DNA of 28,612 bases. Source: a virus. The notes beneath the pieces are model-generated. The model did not search any database. It worked only from the letters and a program-made list of their open reading frames with translations, and was not told the origin of the DNA. The stretch covers positions 1 through 28,612 of IMG/VR virus record IMGVR_UViG_3300033153_000656; one strand, 5' to 3'. The position numbers were made by a program, and so were the translations under genes. Positions 1 to 5,490 of the stretch are shown here, one piece after another (within the stretch, counting starts at the first letter, position 1; each line of letters opens with the position of its first letter).

Positions 1-2
1 TA

Positions 3-128
3 TTCGGTGACCTAATGGGTGTCGATGTTGTCGGCGGATTGCTAAACTTAGTTAACACTCTTGGACAACAAGGGTTAGTTGGACTACTAGTAGCAATCAT
101 ACTAATTCATTTATTTACGAAAGAGTAA
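3..128 (+). CDS. C-terminal end of an unidentified membrane protein (5'-truncated by window edge)
   Basis: Only one plus-strand frame is open from the window edge to the TAA at 126-128, giving the last 41 residues of a protein. The visible tail is glycine- and leucine-rich and ends in a hydrophobic stretch (GLVGLLVAIILIHLF) followed by a short charged end (TKE), which looks like one C-terminal membrane-spanning segment. It runs into the hairpin terminator at 141-166, which it shares with the convergent reductase gene. The family cannot be named from this fragment; a small membrane or lysis-type phage protein is possible but only a guess. Confidence 0.6.
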   Translation, partial: FGDLMGVDVVGGLLNLVNTLGQQGLVGLLVAIILIHLFTKE

Positions 129-140
129 ATTTAGAATATT

Positions 141-166
141 AAAAAGCAGACTTCGGTCTGCTTTTT
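141..166. terminator. Bidirectional intrinsic terminator with UUCG loop
   Basis: A perfect 11-bp inverted repeat (AAAAAGCAGAC / GTCTGCTTTTT) encloses a TTCG tetraloop. The stem is flanked by A5 on one side and T5 on the other, so it reads as a rho-independent terminator on both strands. It lies between the stop of the plus-strand fragment (128) and the stop of the minus-strand reductase (172). Confidence 0.93.
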
Positions 167-171
167 ATTGG

Positions 172-885
172 CTATTGATCCACGAATGCTTTTTCAATAA
201 CGAATTGACCAGGCTCTCTATTTGAGCCTTCAGTCATACCTAATGCTTTGCACCACTCAACAACATCATAGTTGAATTGTAAATTACCACATGCCATAAC
301 ACGATCATCTGCTTGTATAAATCTTGCATCTATACGTTGATCTCCCTCACCTGTGACTAGTGTAGTGTATTCTAGTTTATCTTTTAGCAACTCATGTAAA
401 TCAGGTTCATCTTCAAACGCAGACAGTAATTCATACCAATATGCAAGATCGTCTCTGTTTCTTACACTATGAACTAAATGAATTTTATCATATGATTCTA
501 TTAAATCAATATCTCTAATAGTTGACATGAACGGAGCAAGACCTGTTCCTGTTGCTAATAATACGAGTCTTTTGCCGCCTTCTGTAAGAAACGTATTTCT
601 TAATGTACCAGTACATTTAGGAAGCACTAATACTTCATCTCCTACTGACAGTTGACTAATTTGATTTGTTAACGGACCTACATTTTTAATACTGAGAAAT
701 TCTAAGTGTTCTGCCCAAGGAGGACTAACAACACTATATGCTCTGATAACTTTTTTGTTATCAACCATCTGACCGATCATAGCAAACTCTCCTGAGTTAA
801 ATCTAAATGTATCACTTCTAGTTGTAGTAAAACTAAATGTGCGATCAGACCAATGTTTAATTTCTAATACGTTTTCTGTTAACAT
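172..885 (-). CDS. fpr: Ferredoxin/flavodoxin-NADP reductase (Fpr type)
   Basis: A 237-residue FAD-dependent reductase that moves electrons between NADPH and ferredoxin or flavodoxin. The FAD-binding RAYS motif is at residues 48-51, followed by VVSPP. The nucleotide-binding GTGLAP motif is near 113-118 and a MACGN motif lies late in the protein. The C-terminus (PGQFVIEKAFVDQ) is the type seen in proteobacterial bacterial-type FPRs rather than in plastid enzymes, and the length fits that family. The frame stays open upstream through tRNA-Leu, but the family-like N-terminus begins at MLTENVLEIKH (ATG at 885-883), just 5 nt beyond the CCA end of the tRNA, so I start it there. It is last in the unit driven from the promoter at 1376-1404. 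The likely role is supplying reducing power to Fe-S enzymes; the electron-carrier partner is not in this window. Confidence 0.9.
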   Translation of the reverse strand: MLTENVLEIKHWSDRTFSFTTTRSDTFRFNSGEFAMIGQMVDNKKVIRAYSVVSPPWAEHLEFLSIKNVGPLTNQISQLSVGDEVLVLPKCTGTLRNTFLTEGGKRLVLLATGTGLAPFMSTIRDIDLIESYDKIHLVHSVRNRDDLAYWYELLSAFEDEPDLHELLKDKLEYTTLVTGEGDQRIDARFIQADDRVMACGNLQFNYDVVEWCKALGMTEGSNREPGQFVIEKAFVDQ

Positions 886-890
886 GTGAT

Positions 891-977
891 TGGTACCCGA
901 GGCCGGACTTGAACCGGCATGACCGTAAGGTCGAGGGATTTTAAGTCCCTTGTGTCTACCAATTCCACCACTCGGGC
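891..977 (-). tRNA. tRNA-Leu (anticodon UAA), CCA encoded
   Basis: Read on the minus strand, this folds as a class II tRNA with a long variable arm. The acceptor is GCCCGAG pairing with CTCGGGT (one G-U), the anticodon stem-loop is GGGAC-TTAAAAT-CCC with anticodon TAA, the variable arm is CGACCTTACGGTCA, and the T arm is GCCGG-TTCAAGT-CCGGC. The discriminator A and a genomic CCA follow. It decodes UUA, a favoured Leu codon in AT-rich genomes. Its first bases are also used by the upstream Ala-type tRNA. Confidence 0.95.
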
Positions 978-1044
978 AAAACTGGTTCGAACCGCCGACC
1001 TTCTGGTTGCAAACCAGACGTTCTCCCAACTGAACTACGGCCCC
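972..1044 (-). tRNA. tRNA-Ala-like (anticodon UGC), possibly degenerate, overlaps tRNA-Leu
   Basis: The 5' half is canonical: acceptor strand GGGGCCG, D arm GTTC...GAAC, and anticodon arm TCTGG-TTTGCAA-CCAGA with anticodon TGC (Ala). The 3' half is poor. The T stem GGCGG against CAGTT has one mismatch and two wobbles. The acceptor 3' strand TTGCCCG pairs with the 5' strand at only about four Watson-Crick positions, and its GCCCG is the first five bases of tRNA-Leu. No CCA is encoded. It may be a decayed or recombinant tRNA, or an overlapping tRNA that needs processing or repair of its 3' end. The TAG stop of the 72-residue ORF ends on its first base. Confidence 0.6.
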
Positions 1045-1262
1045 TAGTCATTTGTATTTGGATCTCCCCACGGAGTAGATTCTTCACATGCATCTTGGGC
1101 ACACTGTATATACTCTCTATCTCCTTCTGATAAGACAGACCAAAATTTACTAATGGAAAGAGTGTGTTCATAGACTTCATCTGCATGATCTAAATGATAA
1201 TTGCTTTCCATCCAGGTTTGCAATTGATCCATTCTATCATTAATCTTCTCTGTTAGATTCAA
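1044..1262 (-). CDS. Small conserved-looking phage protein, function unknown (72 aa)
   Basis: A 72-residue acidic, probably helical protein. The central stretch FWSVLSEGDREYIQCAQ resembles small orphan proteins I associate with T4-like marine phages, but I cannot name a family. It starts at a TTG (1262-1260) preceded at a five-base spacing by a good ribosome-binding sequence (AGAGGG), which supports the non-ATG start. It sits between tRNA-Thr and tRNA-Ala, and its TAG stop shares one base with the tRNA-Ala 5' end, so it must be cotranscribed with the tRNAs from the strong promoter at 1376-1404. Transcript processing at that tRNA would cut right at the stop codon. Confidence 0.7.
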   Translation of the reverse strand: MNLTEKINDRMDQLQTWMESNYHLDHADEVYEHTLSISKFWSVLSEGDREYIQCAQDACEESTPWGDPNTND

Positions 1263-1278
1263 ACTATCCCTCTAAAAC

Positions 1279-1354
1279 TGGAGCTACCGGTCCGACTCGA
1301 ACGGACGACCTACTGATTACAAATCAGTTACTCTACCAACTGAGTTACGGTAGC
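1279..1354 (-). tRNA. tRNA-Thr (anticodon UGU), CCA encoded
   Basis: A 76-nt minus-strand cloverleaf. A perfect 7-bp acceptor GCTACCG/CGGTAGC carries a T discriminator and genomic CCA. The anticodon arm is ACTGA-TTTGTAA-TCAGT (anticodon TGT) and the T arm is GTCCG-TTCGAGT-CGGAC. It decodes ACA. It is the first gene downstream of the promoter at 1376-1404, about 14 nt after the expected start site. Confidence 0.96.
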
Positions 1355-1375
1355 AATGTCATATATTTATTGAAT

Positions 1376-1404
1376 ATTATATCAACCGCAATATTTTTTG
1401 TCAA
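1376..1404 (-). promoter_or_regulatory. Sigma-70 promoter with perfect hexamers for the tRNA/fpr unit
   Basis: On the minus strand, TTGACA (1404-1399) and TATAAT (1381-1376) are separated by exactly 17 nt. All 12 consensus bases match and the spacer is ideal. The expected transcription start is near 1368, just before tRNA-Thr. An AATAAATA late-promoter-like octamer (1371-1364) overlaps that start region, so late transcription could begin here too. A host-type promoter of this strength fits early phage expression. Confidence 0.9.
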
Positions 1405-1425
1405 CGTATATTTTACCCATTAAAT
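1398..1425 (+). promoter_or_regulatory. Candidate divergent promoter for the methyltransferase/radical-SAM pair
   Basis: On the plus strand, TTGTCA (1398-1403, 5/6 match) lies 16 nt before TTAAAT (1420-1425, 4/6 match). It uses the same bases as the -35 element of the opposite promoter. The predicted start falls at about 1432, the A of the methyltransferase ATG, and no Shine-Dalgarno sequence is visible upstream. Alternatively, ATTAAATA (1419-1426) could serve as a late promoter with the same result. Confidence 0.4.
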
Positions 1426-1431
1426 ACATAT

Positions 1432-1983
1432 ATGGACTTATTATCATTTTCACACGGGCAAACACAAAGCAAACTTTGGTTATGTGATACTATTGAACAG
1501 TATATACCAAAAGATGCCGTGGTTGCCATACTTGGATGCTGGTATAATATGTTAGGTTTTATGCTTTTAACTCGTAACCGAGACATGTATCAGCACATCT
1601 TAGGTGTAGATATTGACTCAGAGGCGATTAGAGGCGCTGACATTTTGTGTCAGGGCTTTATGTTGGGCAAAAACTCACAAATTAGAAACGTTTGTCAGAA
1701 CGCAGATACGTATAATTTGCAAGGACATAGAGTTGTTATTAACACTAGTGTAGAGCATATGAAAGACGATTGGTACAACAACGTTGATCCTGGCGCTCTA
1801 GTTTGTATTCAATCAAGTGATGTCACTGAACACAGAAAACCGTGGTTAGTAACAAATCCTTGTGTCACATTAGAAGCATTAAAAGAACGATTTCAATTTA
1901 CTGAACTTTTATTTGCTGAAACAAAATATTTTGATTACGGGAGTGCGAGTTACAATCGTTACATGATCATCGGAAAAAAATAA
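1432..1983 (+). CDS. Class I SAM-dependent methyltransferase-like protein
   Basis: A 183-residue Rossmann-type protein. A hydrophobic strand ending in AILGCWYN stands where motif I should be, but without the usual GxGxG. The strand HILGVDID ends in an acidic residue as expected for ribose binding, and VVINTSVEHM matches the post-motif IV loop (usually S-x-x-E-H). The C-terminal end (SYNRYMIIGKK) resembles the terminal strand of these folds. The substrate is unknown. Its TAATG junction gives a one-base overlap with the radical-SAM gene, so the two are translationally coupled and probably work together. No ribosome-binding site precedes the ATG. Because motif I is degenerate, it may bind SAM weakly or act as a partner subunit. 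Confidence 0.7.
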   Translation: MDLLSFSHGQTQSKLWLCDTIEQYIPKDAVVAILGCWYNMLGFMLLTRNRDMYQHILGVDIDSEAIRGADILCQGFMLGKNSQIRNVCQNADTYNLQGHRVVINTSVEHMKDDWYNNVDPGALVCIQSSDVTEHRKPWLVTNPCVTLEALKERFQFTELLFAETKYFDYGSASYNRYMIIGKK

Positions 1984-3122
1984 TGTACGATTATGCAGAC
2001 ATTAAGACAGTTCATTTAGAAATTACAGAAAAATGTAATGCGGCATGTCCTATGTGTGCAAGAAATATAAACGGCGGAGAAGATAATCCATGGCTACAAA
2101 ATGCCGAATTATCTCTCAATGATATTATTACTATATTCCCTACTGAGTTTATTAAACAAATTACGCATATGTATATGTGTGGTAACTACGGAGATCCTAT
2201 TGTTGCAAAAGATACATTAAGAGTATTCAAATATTTTAGAGAAGTTAATCCAACAATATATTTGAGCATGAATACGAATGGTTCTGCAAGACCTAAACAA
2301 TGGTGGAAAGAATTAGCAGAAATAATAGGTAACGGATATGTAATTTTTAGCATCGACGGATTAGAAGATACTAATTATTTGTATCGTAAAAACACAATAT
2401 GGGAAAAGATTATAGAAAACGCAGGATCGTTTATTGATGCCGGTGGAAATGCTCATTGGGAGTATATAGTTTTTGAACACAATGAACATCAGGTAGAAGA
2501 GGCCAGAAGACTTGCAGAGCAAATGGGTTTCCAAAAGTTTCAAGTAAAAACATCTAGTAGATTCTTTTCTAGTGTGTCTGGAAGCACTAAGTCATACATC
2601 AAAACAATCGACAGACATGGCTCTGAAATCGTCATTAGAGAGCCCAGAGGGGCGGCCTACGACAACTTATACACTAAAGAGATGTCGAGTATAGCCGAAG
2701 AAAAAGACATCATATTTCCAACAAAAAAAGAAGATTTATTAGGCAAATTAAACCCAGAATTATTTGATTCTAGGTCTCCTGTACAACAACATTACGACTC
2801 TACACCCGTTACTTGCAAAGTAAAAGAAGAAAAAAGTGTATATGTAAGTGCTGAAGGAATACTACAACCTTGCTGTTGGGTAGCAGGTCAAATGTATAAT
2901 TGGTATCATACGCCTAAAGGTAGTCAGATATGGTCTGTAATTAATGAAGTAGGAAAAGACAAAATCAATGCCCTTAATTATACGATTGAAGAAATTTTAG
3001 AGAGTGGATACTTTGATCTGATTGAAGATAGTTGGAGTAAGTCTACATGTAATGACGGTAAACTTCAAGTGTGTGCAAAGACATGTGGATCAAACGATGC
3101 CTTTGCACATCAATATATTTAA
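1983..3122 (+). CDS. Radical SAM enzyme with SPASM-like C-terminal cysteines
   Basis: A 379-residue protein. The radical-SAM cluster motif is C18-x3-C22-x2-C25 (EKCNAACPMCARN), preceded by VHLEIT and followed by an LSMNTNG strand and a VIFSIDGL strand typical of the partial TIM barrel. The C-terminal part has C278-x13-G-x4-C297, a second Cys at 298, then C356, C364 and C368. The first pair fits the SPASM pattern C-x9-15-G-x4-C, implying at least one auxiliary Fe-S cluster. Enzymes of this architecture often modify peptides or proteins, but the substrate here is unknown. It is coupled to the methyltransferase-like gene, and its 3' end overlaps the convergent peroxiredoxin gene by 4 nt. MetK, IscU and an NADP reductase encoded nearby could serve its needs for SAM, clusters and electrons. 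Confidence 0.88.
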   Translation: MYDYADIKTVHLEITEKCNAACPMCARNINGGEDNPWLQNAELSLNDIITIFPTEFIKQITHMYMCGNYGDPIVAKDTLRVFKYFREVNPTIYLSMNTNGSARPKQWWKELAEIIGNGYVIFSIDGLEDTNYLYRKNTIWEKIIENAGSFIDAGGNAHWEYIVFEHNEHQVEEARRLAEQMGFQKFQVKTSSRFFSSVSGSTKSYIKTIDRHGSEIVIREPRGAAYDNLYTKEMSSIAEEKDIIFPTKKEDLLGKLNPELFDSRSPVQQHYDSTPVTCKVKEEKSVYVSAEGILQPCCWVAGQMYNWYHTPKGSQIWSVINEVGKDKINALNYTIEEILESGYFDLIEDSWSKSTCNDGKLQVCAKTCGSNDAFAHQYI

Positions 3123-3640
3123 CCTAATAATTCGTCGCCTTCGTCCCAAGCACAACCAGTTAATCCACCTGCTTGTAATGCTTTAAGTGTTCTTAATACT
3201 TCATCTGCATTTCTGCCTGTATCTAGTGCATTGATCGATGCATGTTGAATAGTTCTGTCTTTATCAAAGATAAACGTTGCTCTATAACAAACACCTGCTT
3301 CTTCATGTACAATACCTAATTCACGTGATAATGCTAGTCCGCAGTCTGCGGCTAGAGTGTGATTGATACCGCCTATCAATGCATTCTCTTTCTTCCATGC
3401 AAGTTTACAAAACTCATTGTCGCCTGAGATACCAACAACATTAGCATGTTCTGCTAAAACGTCCATACCAGCAATCTCTGTTGGACAAACAAACGTAAAG
3501 TCTTTAGGATAAAAATAAACTACAGACCAATCTTTTTTGTGTGGTGTGTAATTTTCATGTATGTCTACTTGGACAAACTCGTTATTTTCATCAATACCCG
3601 GCAATGAGAATGCGGGAAATTTATCGCCTACTGTTTTCAA
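3119..3640 (-). CDS. Peroxiredoxin (AhpC/TSA family)
   Basis: A 173-residue thioredoxin-fold peroxidase that reduces hydroperoxides. The peroxidatic cysteine is C52 in FTFVCPTE. GRNADEVLR is the conserved downstream motif, and a GCAW motif (C163) aligns with the region where AhpC-type enzymes keep the resolving cysteine. Three further cysteines (in DNEFCKLAW, AADCGLA and GVCYRAT) are present. The start is a TTG (3640-3638) preceded by a strong AGGAGA at 3645-3650; the sequence MKTVGDKFPAFSLPG fits a family N-terminus. It is downstream of the SGNH gene on the same strand but separated by 283 nt, so it may have its own late promoter. The phage role is inferred to be protection against oxidative stress. 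Confidence 0.92.
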   Translation of the reverse strand: MKTVGDKFPAFSLPGIDENNEFVQVDIHENYTPHKKDWSVVYFYPKDFTFVCPTEIAGMDVLAEHANVVGISGDNEFCKLAWKKENALIGGINHTLAADCGLALSRELGIVHEEAGVCYRATFIFDKDRTIQHASINALDTGRNADEVLRTLKALQAGGLTGCAWDEGDELLG

Positions 3641-3723
3641 TATGTTCTCCTAAATAAGTTATTGTGTAGTATTTACTTGATTTATAAAGAGTAAAAATAT
3701 TTTTTGGCGATAGAAGGCATATA

Positions 3724-3731
3724 TACTTATA
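3724..3731 (-). promoter_or_regulatory. Candidate late promoter (TATAAGTA) upstream of peroxiredoxin
   Basis: The minus-strand octamer TATAAGTA differs by one base from the T4 late-promoter consensus TATAAATA. A second candidate, TATAAATC, lies closer to the gene at 3686-3679, followed by AGTAAATA. Either could drive the peroxiredoxin gene. AT-rich background makes such octamers common, so confidence is low. Confidence 0.3.
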
Positions 3732-3770
3732 TGTCACAATTTTGTAACATAACTGACACAATAGGTACAT

Positions 3771-3860
3771 ATGATAAGATTATACAAAAAATTACATAAA
3801 ATAATGAAGGCAGGAAGAATCCATAAAGTTTGGAACAGAGTGTGTCCTTTAGAGAATTAA
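3771..3860 (+). CDS. Possible 29-residue basic peptide
   Basis: A short plus-strand ORF in an otherwise empty 283-nt gap (3641-3923). It begins MIRLYKKLHKIMKAG and ends CPLEN. It has eight Lys/Arg against one acidic residue, plus two His, a Trp and a single Cys near the end. AGG lies 5 nt before the ATG. It points opposite to the genes on either side. It could be a small regulatory or nucleic-acid-binding peptide, or a chance ORF. Its position beyond the radical-SAM gene invites comparison with peptide substrates of SPASM enzymes, but nothing direct supports that. Confidence 0.35.
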   Translation: MIRLYKKLHKIMKAGRIHKVWNRVCPLEN

Positions 3861-3923
3861 GATTCTTTTAACTTAATCAAAACCTACGTCTACTCGCACT
3901 CATTAGATATGTCCCCTTATTAA

Positions 3924-4883
3924 CTATCTAAGTTTTATAAATTTTGGATCTAGTTTCTCGTAAAAATAATCAGCAACCATACCATTAGCCATTTTGCTCA
4001 TGTGTCTATAATCTCGGTTGCGATAAAAATAACTCTTACATCTTGGTATAAGTTTTTGTAAAAAGAAATATGCATCACTATCACTTATAAGATCACCTAA
4101 ATTATTGTGTGCCGCTAATTGATGATAGATTGCTTCTAAAGAAGGCCATCTAGGTGTAGAGTATAATTGATACTCCTGTGTGCATAATAATATAAAAATT
4201 TCATAAGGGATATCTTTATATTTAAAATCATAGTCACGCATATATGCATGAGCCTCAGGGAAATGAGAATGCAGGATTTTTTGCATGTCCGGGTCCCAAC
4301 ACCATGGGGGAATAAATGCTATTTCTGATCCCATTGGCCATTCGTATTCTTTTAAGATATGTATCTTTGCTTCAGTTGAATTAGCATCTGCAAGTTGATC
4401 TGCTGTTGCACCGCCATGTAAATTAAATAGACAGAATGTGTGTTGTACATCAAAGTACTTTCTCATTTTATCTACAATAAGATGATATGATTCAGGACCT
4501 AATCCATCAACTCCACCGTTAAGAATTGGAATATTACATCGTTCTTGTAATTGACTAGGCCAACTATGTTCTAAAGGGCCACCTACGTTCATAGTAAAAC
4601 TATCACCGATAGCCAAAATGATCTTTGCTTTTTCTCCGTCTACATTTAAGTCTTCGTAATTATAGTCTGCACGAAATCCCCATGAGTTGAACGTGTAGTC
4701 AAAATCTCTCTCAGGATGTAGTTCCATATATGAATTGTAGAATGCCATGTGTCTAAACATGTCATCTGATGCACAGTACTTGACAGTTTTGTTTCTAAAT
4801 TTTAATAGTTGGCGCCACAGAGTTTTAGGTAGACCGAATCCTTTAGGTGTCATGTCCATCTTTTTTCTAAGTTCCTCGATCAA
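3924..4883 (-). CDS. SGNH/GDSL hydrolase-like protein
   Basis: A 319-residue protein. The block I motif is IILAIGDSFT, with the candidate nucleophile Ser95 in G93-D94-S95. Block II/III-like glycines and asparagines lie at LNGGVDGLG and FNLHGG, and a D291-Y-R-H294 sequence supplies the block V DxxH. The preceding NSWGFR segment is also common just before the GDSF strand in phage and bacterial SGNH proteins. These enzymes remove acyl groups from sugars, lipids or peptides; the substrate is not evident and there is no signal peptide. The start is uncertain: TTG at 4883 gives a 17-nt overlap with the DUF1289 gene, while ATG at codon 9 (4859-4857) would remove the overlap. It is the last gene of the metK-iscU unit, so it may act on a host product or on phage glycans. 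Confidence 0.72.
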   Translation of the reverse strand: MIEELRKKMDMTPKGFGLPKTLWRQLLKFRNKTVKYCASDDMFRHMAFYNSYMELHPERDFDYTFNSWGFRADYNYEDLNVDGEKAKIILAIGDSFTMNVGGPLEHSWPSQLQERCNIPILNGGVDGLGPESYHLIVDKMRKYFDVQHTFCLFNLHGGATADQLADANSTEAKIHILKEYEWPMGSEIAFIPPWCWDPDMQKILHSHFPEAHAYMRDYDFKYKDIPYEIFILLCTQEYQLYSTPRWPSLEAIYHQLAAHNNLGDLISDSDAYFFLQKLIPRCKSYFYRNRDYRHMSKMANGMVADYFYEKLDPKFIKLR

Positions 4884-5091
4884 AACTGATCTCTTTAATA
4901 CGTTGCATAGCCTTCTTATTTATTTCTGCTTTATCTTCATTCGTAAAAATGCGCCAGTTAGCAATTTCATCTATTGTTCTACCACAACCTTGACATACTT
5001 GATGTGTTTCAAAATCTAAGTTGCATATTCCTTTGCACGGTGATTTAACAATTTTTGTCTCTGTAATCTTTGACTGCTTGTTTAATGGCAT
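4867..5091 (-). CDS. DUF1289 family protein (small four-cysteine protein)
   Basis: A 74-residue protein with the DUF1289 signature. SPCKGICNLD carries C19 and C23, VCQGCGRT carries C33 and C36, and DEIANW follows. The four cysteines form two pairs well placed to bind a metal or Fe-S cluster; the family function is not established. It overlaps the 3' end of iscU by 47 nt if the ATG at 5091 is used. No better start is visible downstream, because the next codons before the Cys motif contain only ATT. The overlap ties its translation to iscU and suggests a link with Fe-S metabolism, which is inference. Confidence 0.85.
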   Translation of the reverse strand: MPLNKQSKITETKIVKSPCKGICNLDFETHQVCQGCGRTIDEIANWRIFTNEDKAEINKKAMQRIKEISFDRGT

Positions 5092-5425
5092 CTTCCGCTA
5101 ATACCGAGCAATGGATCTTGACTGGAGGGAGTGAGAGTTCTTCCGCGAGTTCAACGTTTTTAATTGCTTCTGCTTGTTCGAGGCTTTTCCCTTTGACCCA
5201 TTCTGTGAGGAGACTGCTTGATGCAATTGCAGACCCGCACCCATACGTTTTAAACTTAGCATCTTCAATAACTCCTTCGTCATTAACTTTGATTTGCAAC
5301 CTCATCACGTCTCCGCATGCCGGTGCGCCTACCATTCCCGTACCTATACCGTCTTCGTTAGGATCCCATTTGCCAACATTACGAGGATTTTCATAATGAT
5401 CGATTACTTTATCACTATAAGCCAT
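5045..5425 (-). CDS. iscU: IscU-type Fe-S cluster assembly scaffold
   Basis: A 126-residue scaffold protein on which [2Fe-2S]/[4Fe-4S] clusters are built with sulfur from a cysteine desulfurase. Starting at ATG 5425 (MAYSDKVIDHYENPRN), the key residues fall at the classic numbering: C37, D39, C63, H105 and C106, with the LPPVK chaperone-binding motif at 99-103. Because this matches Escherichia coli IscU numbering, I prefer this ATG over an in-frame TTG three codons upstream. All ligands are intact, and so is the HscA-binding loop, so it should be able to use host IscS and HscA/HscB, which are not seen here. A 17-codon ORF with a strong ribosome-binding site overlaps its start. An extra Cys is the last residue. 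Confidence 0.96.
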   Translation of the reverse strand: MAYSDKVIDHYENPRNVGKWDPNEDGIGTGMVGAPACGDVMRLQIKVNDEGVIEDAKFKTYGCGSAIASSSLLTEWVKGKSLEQAEAIKNVELAEELSLPPVKIHCSVLAEDAIKQAVKDYRDKNC

Positions 5426-5468
5426 GAGTACCAACTCTCGTTGATACTACGTTGATAGTCTGATTCAT
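5415..5468 (-). CDS. Putative 17-residue leader peptide overlapping the iscU start
   Basis: An ATG at 5468-5466 opens MNQTINVVSTRVGTHGL and stops with TAG at 5417-5415, overlapping the first 11 nt of iscU. It is preceded at 7 nt by AAAGGAG (5482-5476), the best ribosome-binding site in this unit, whereas iscU itself has only GAGAG at a 9-nt spacing. This arrangement suggests ribosomes load on the leader and reinitiate at iscU. It is not a recognised family and could be an unconserved coupling ORF. Confidence 0.5.
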   Translation of the reverse strand: MNQTINVVSTRVGTHGL

Positions 5469-5475
5469 AATTAGA

Positions 5476-5482
5476 CTCCTTT
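5476..5482 (-). promoter_or_regulatory. Strong ribosome-binding site serving the leader ORF, not iscU directly
   Basis: AAAGGAG on the minus strand, 7 nt before the ATG of the 17-codon ORF and about 50 nt before the iscU ATG. Its distance from iscU is too great for direct initiation, which is why a translated leader is proposed. Confidence 0.65.
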
Positions 5483-5490
5483 GTCTAAGT

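Noticed and set aside
886-1029. N-terminal extension of the reductase reading frame across tRNA-Leu and part of tRNA-Ala
   Set aside because: The extra ~48 codons are just tRNA sequence read as protein; the family-like start is at 885.
956-1186. A 76-codon minus-strand ORF through the tRNA-Ala/tRNA-Leu region
   Set aside because: It translates tRNA genes (a typical GRSSVGRTSG-type artefact) and overlaps the better-supported 72-residue gene.
3840-3890. Weak hairpin (ATTAAG/CTTAAT with a ~10-nt loop) as a terminator of the SGNH gene
   Set aside because: Stem is short, all A/T except one pair, without a T tract; not distinguishable from background.
4909-4925. AATAAATA octamer inside the DUF1289 gene as a late promoter
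   Set aside because: It is internal to a coding region, the downstream gene is already coupled, and such octamers are frequent in AT-rich DNA.
5070-5396. Plus-strand 108-codon ORF opposite iscU
   Set aside because: IscU on the other strand matches its family residue for residue; the antisense product has no recognisable motif.
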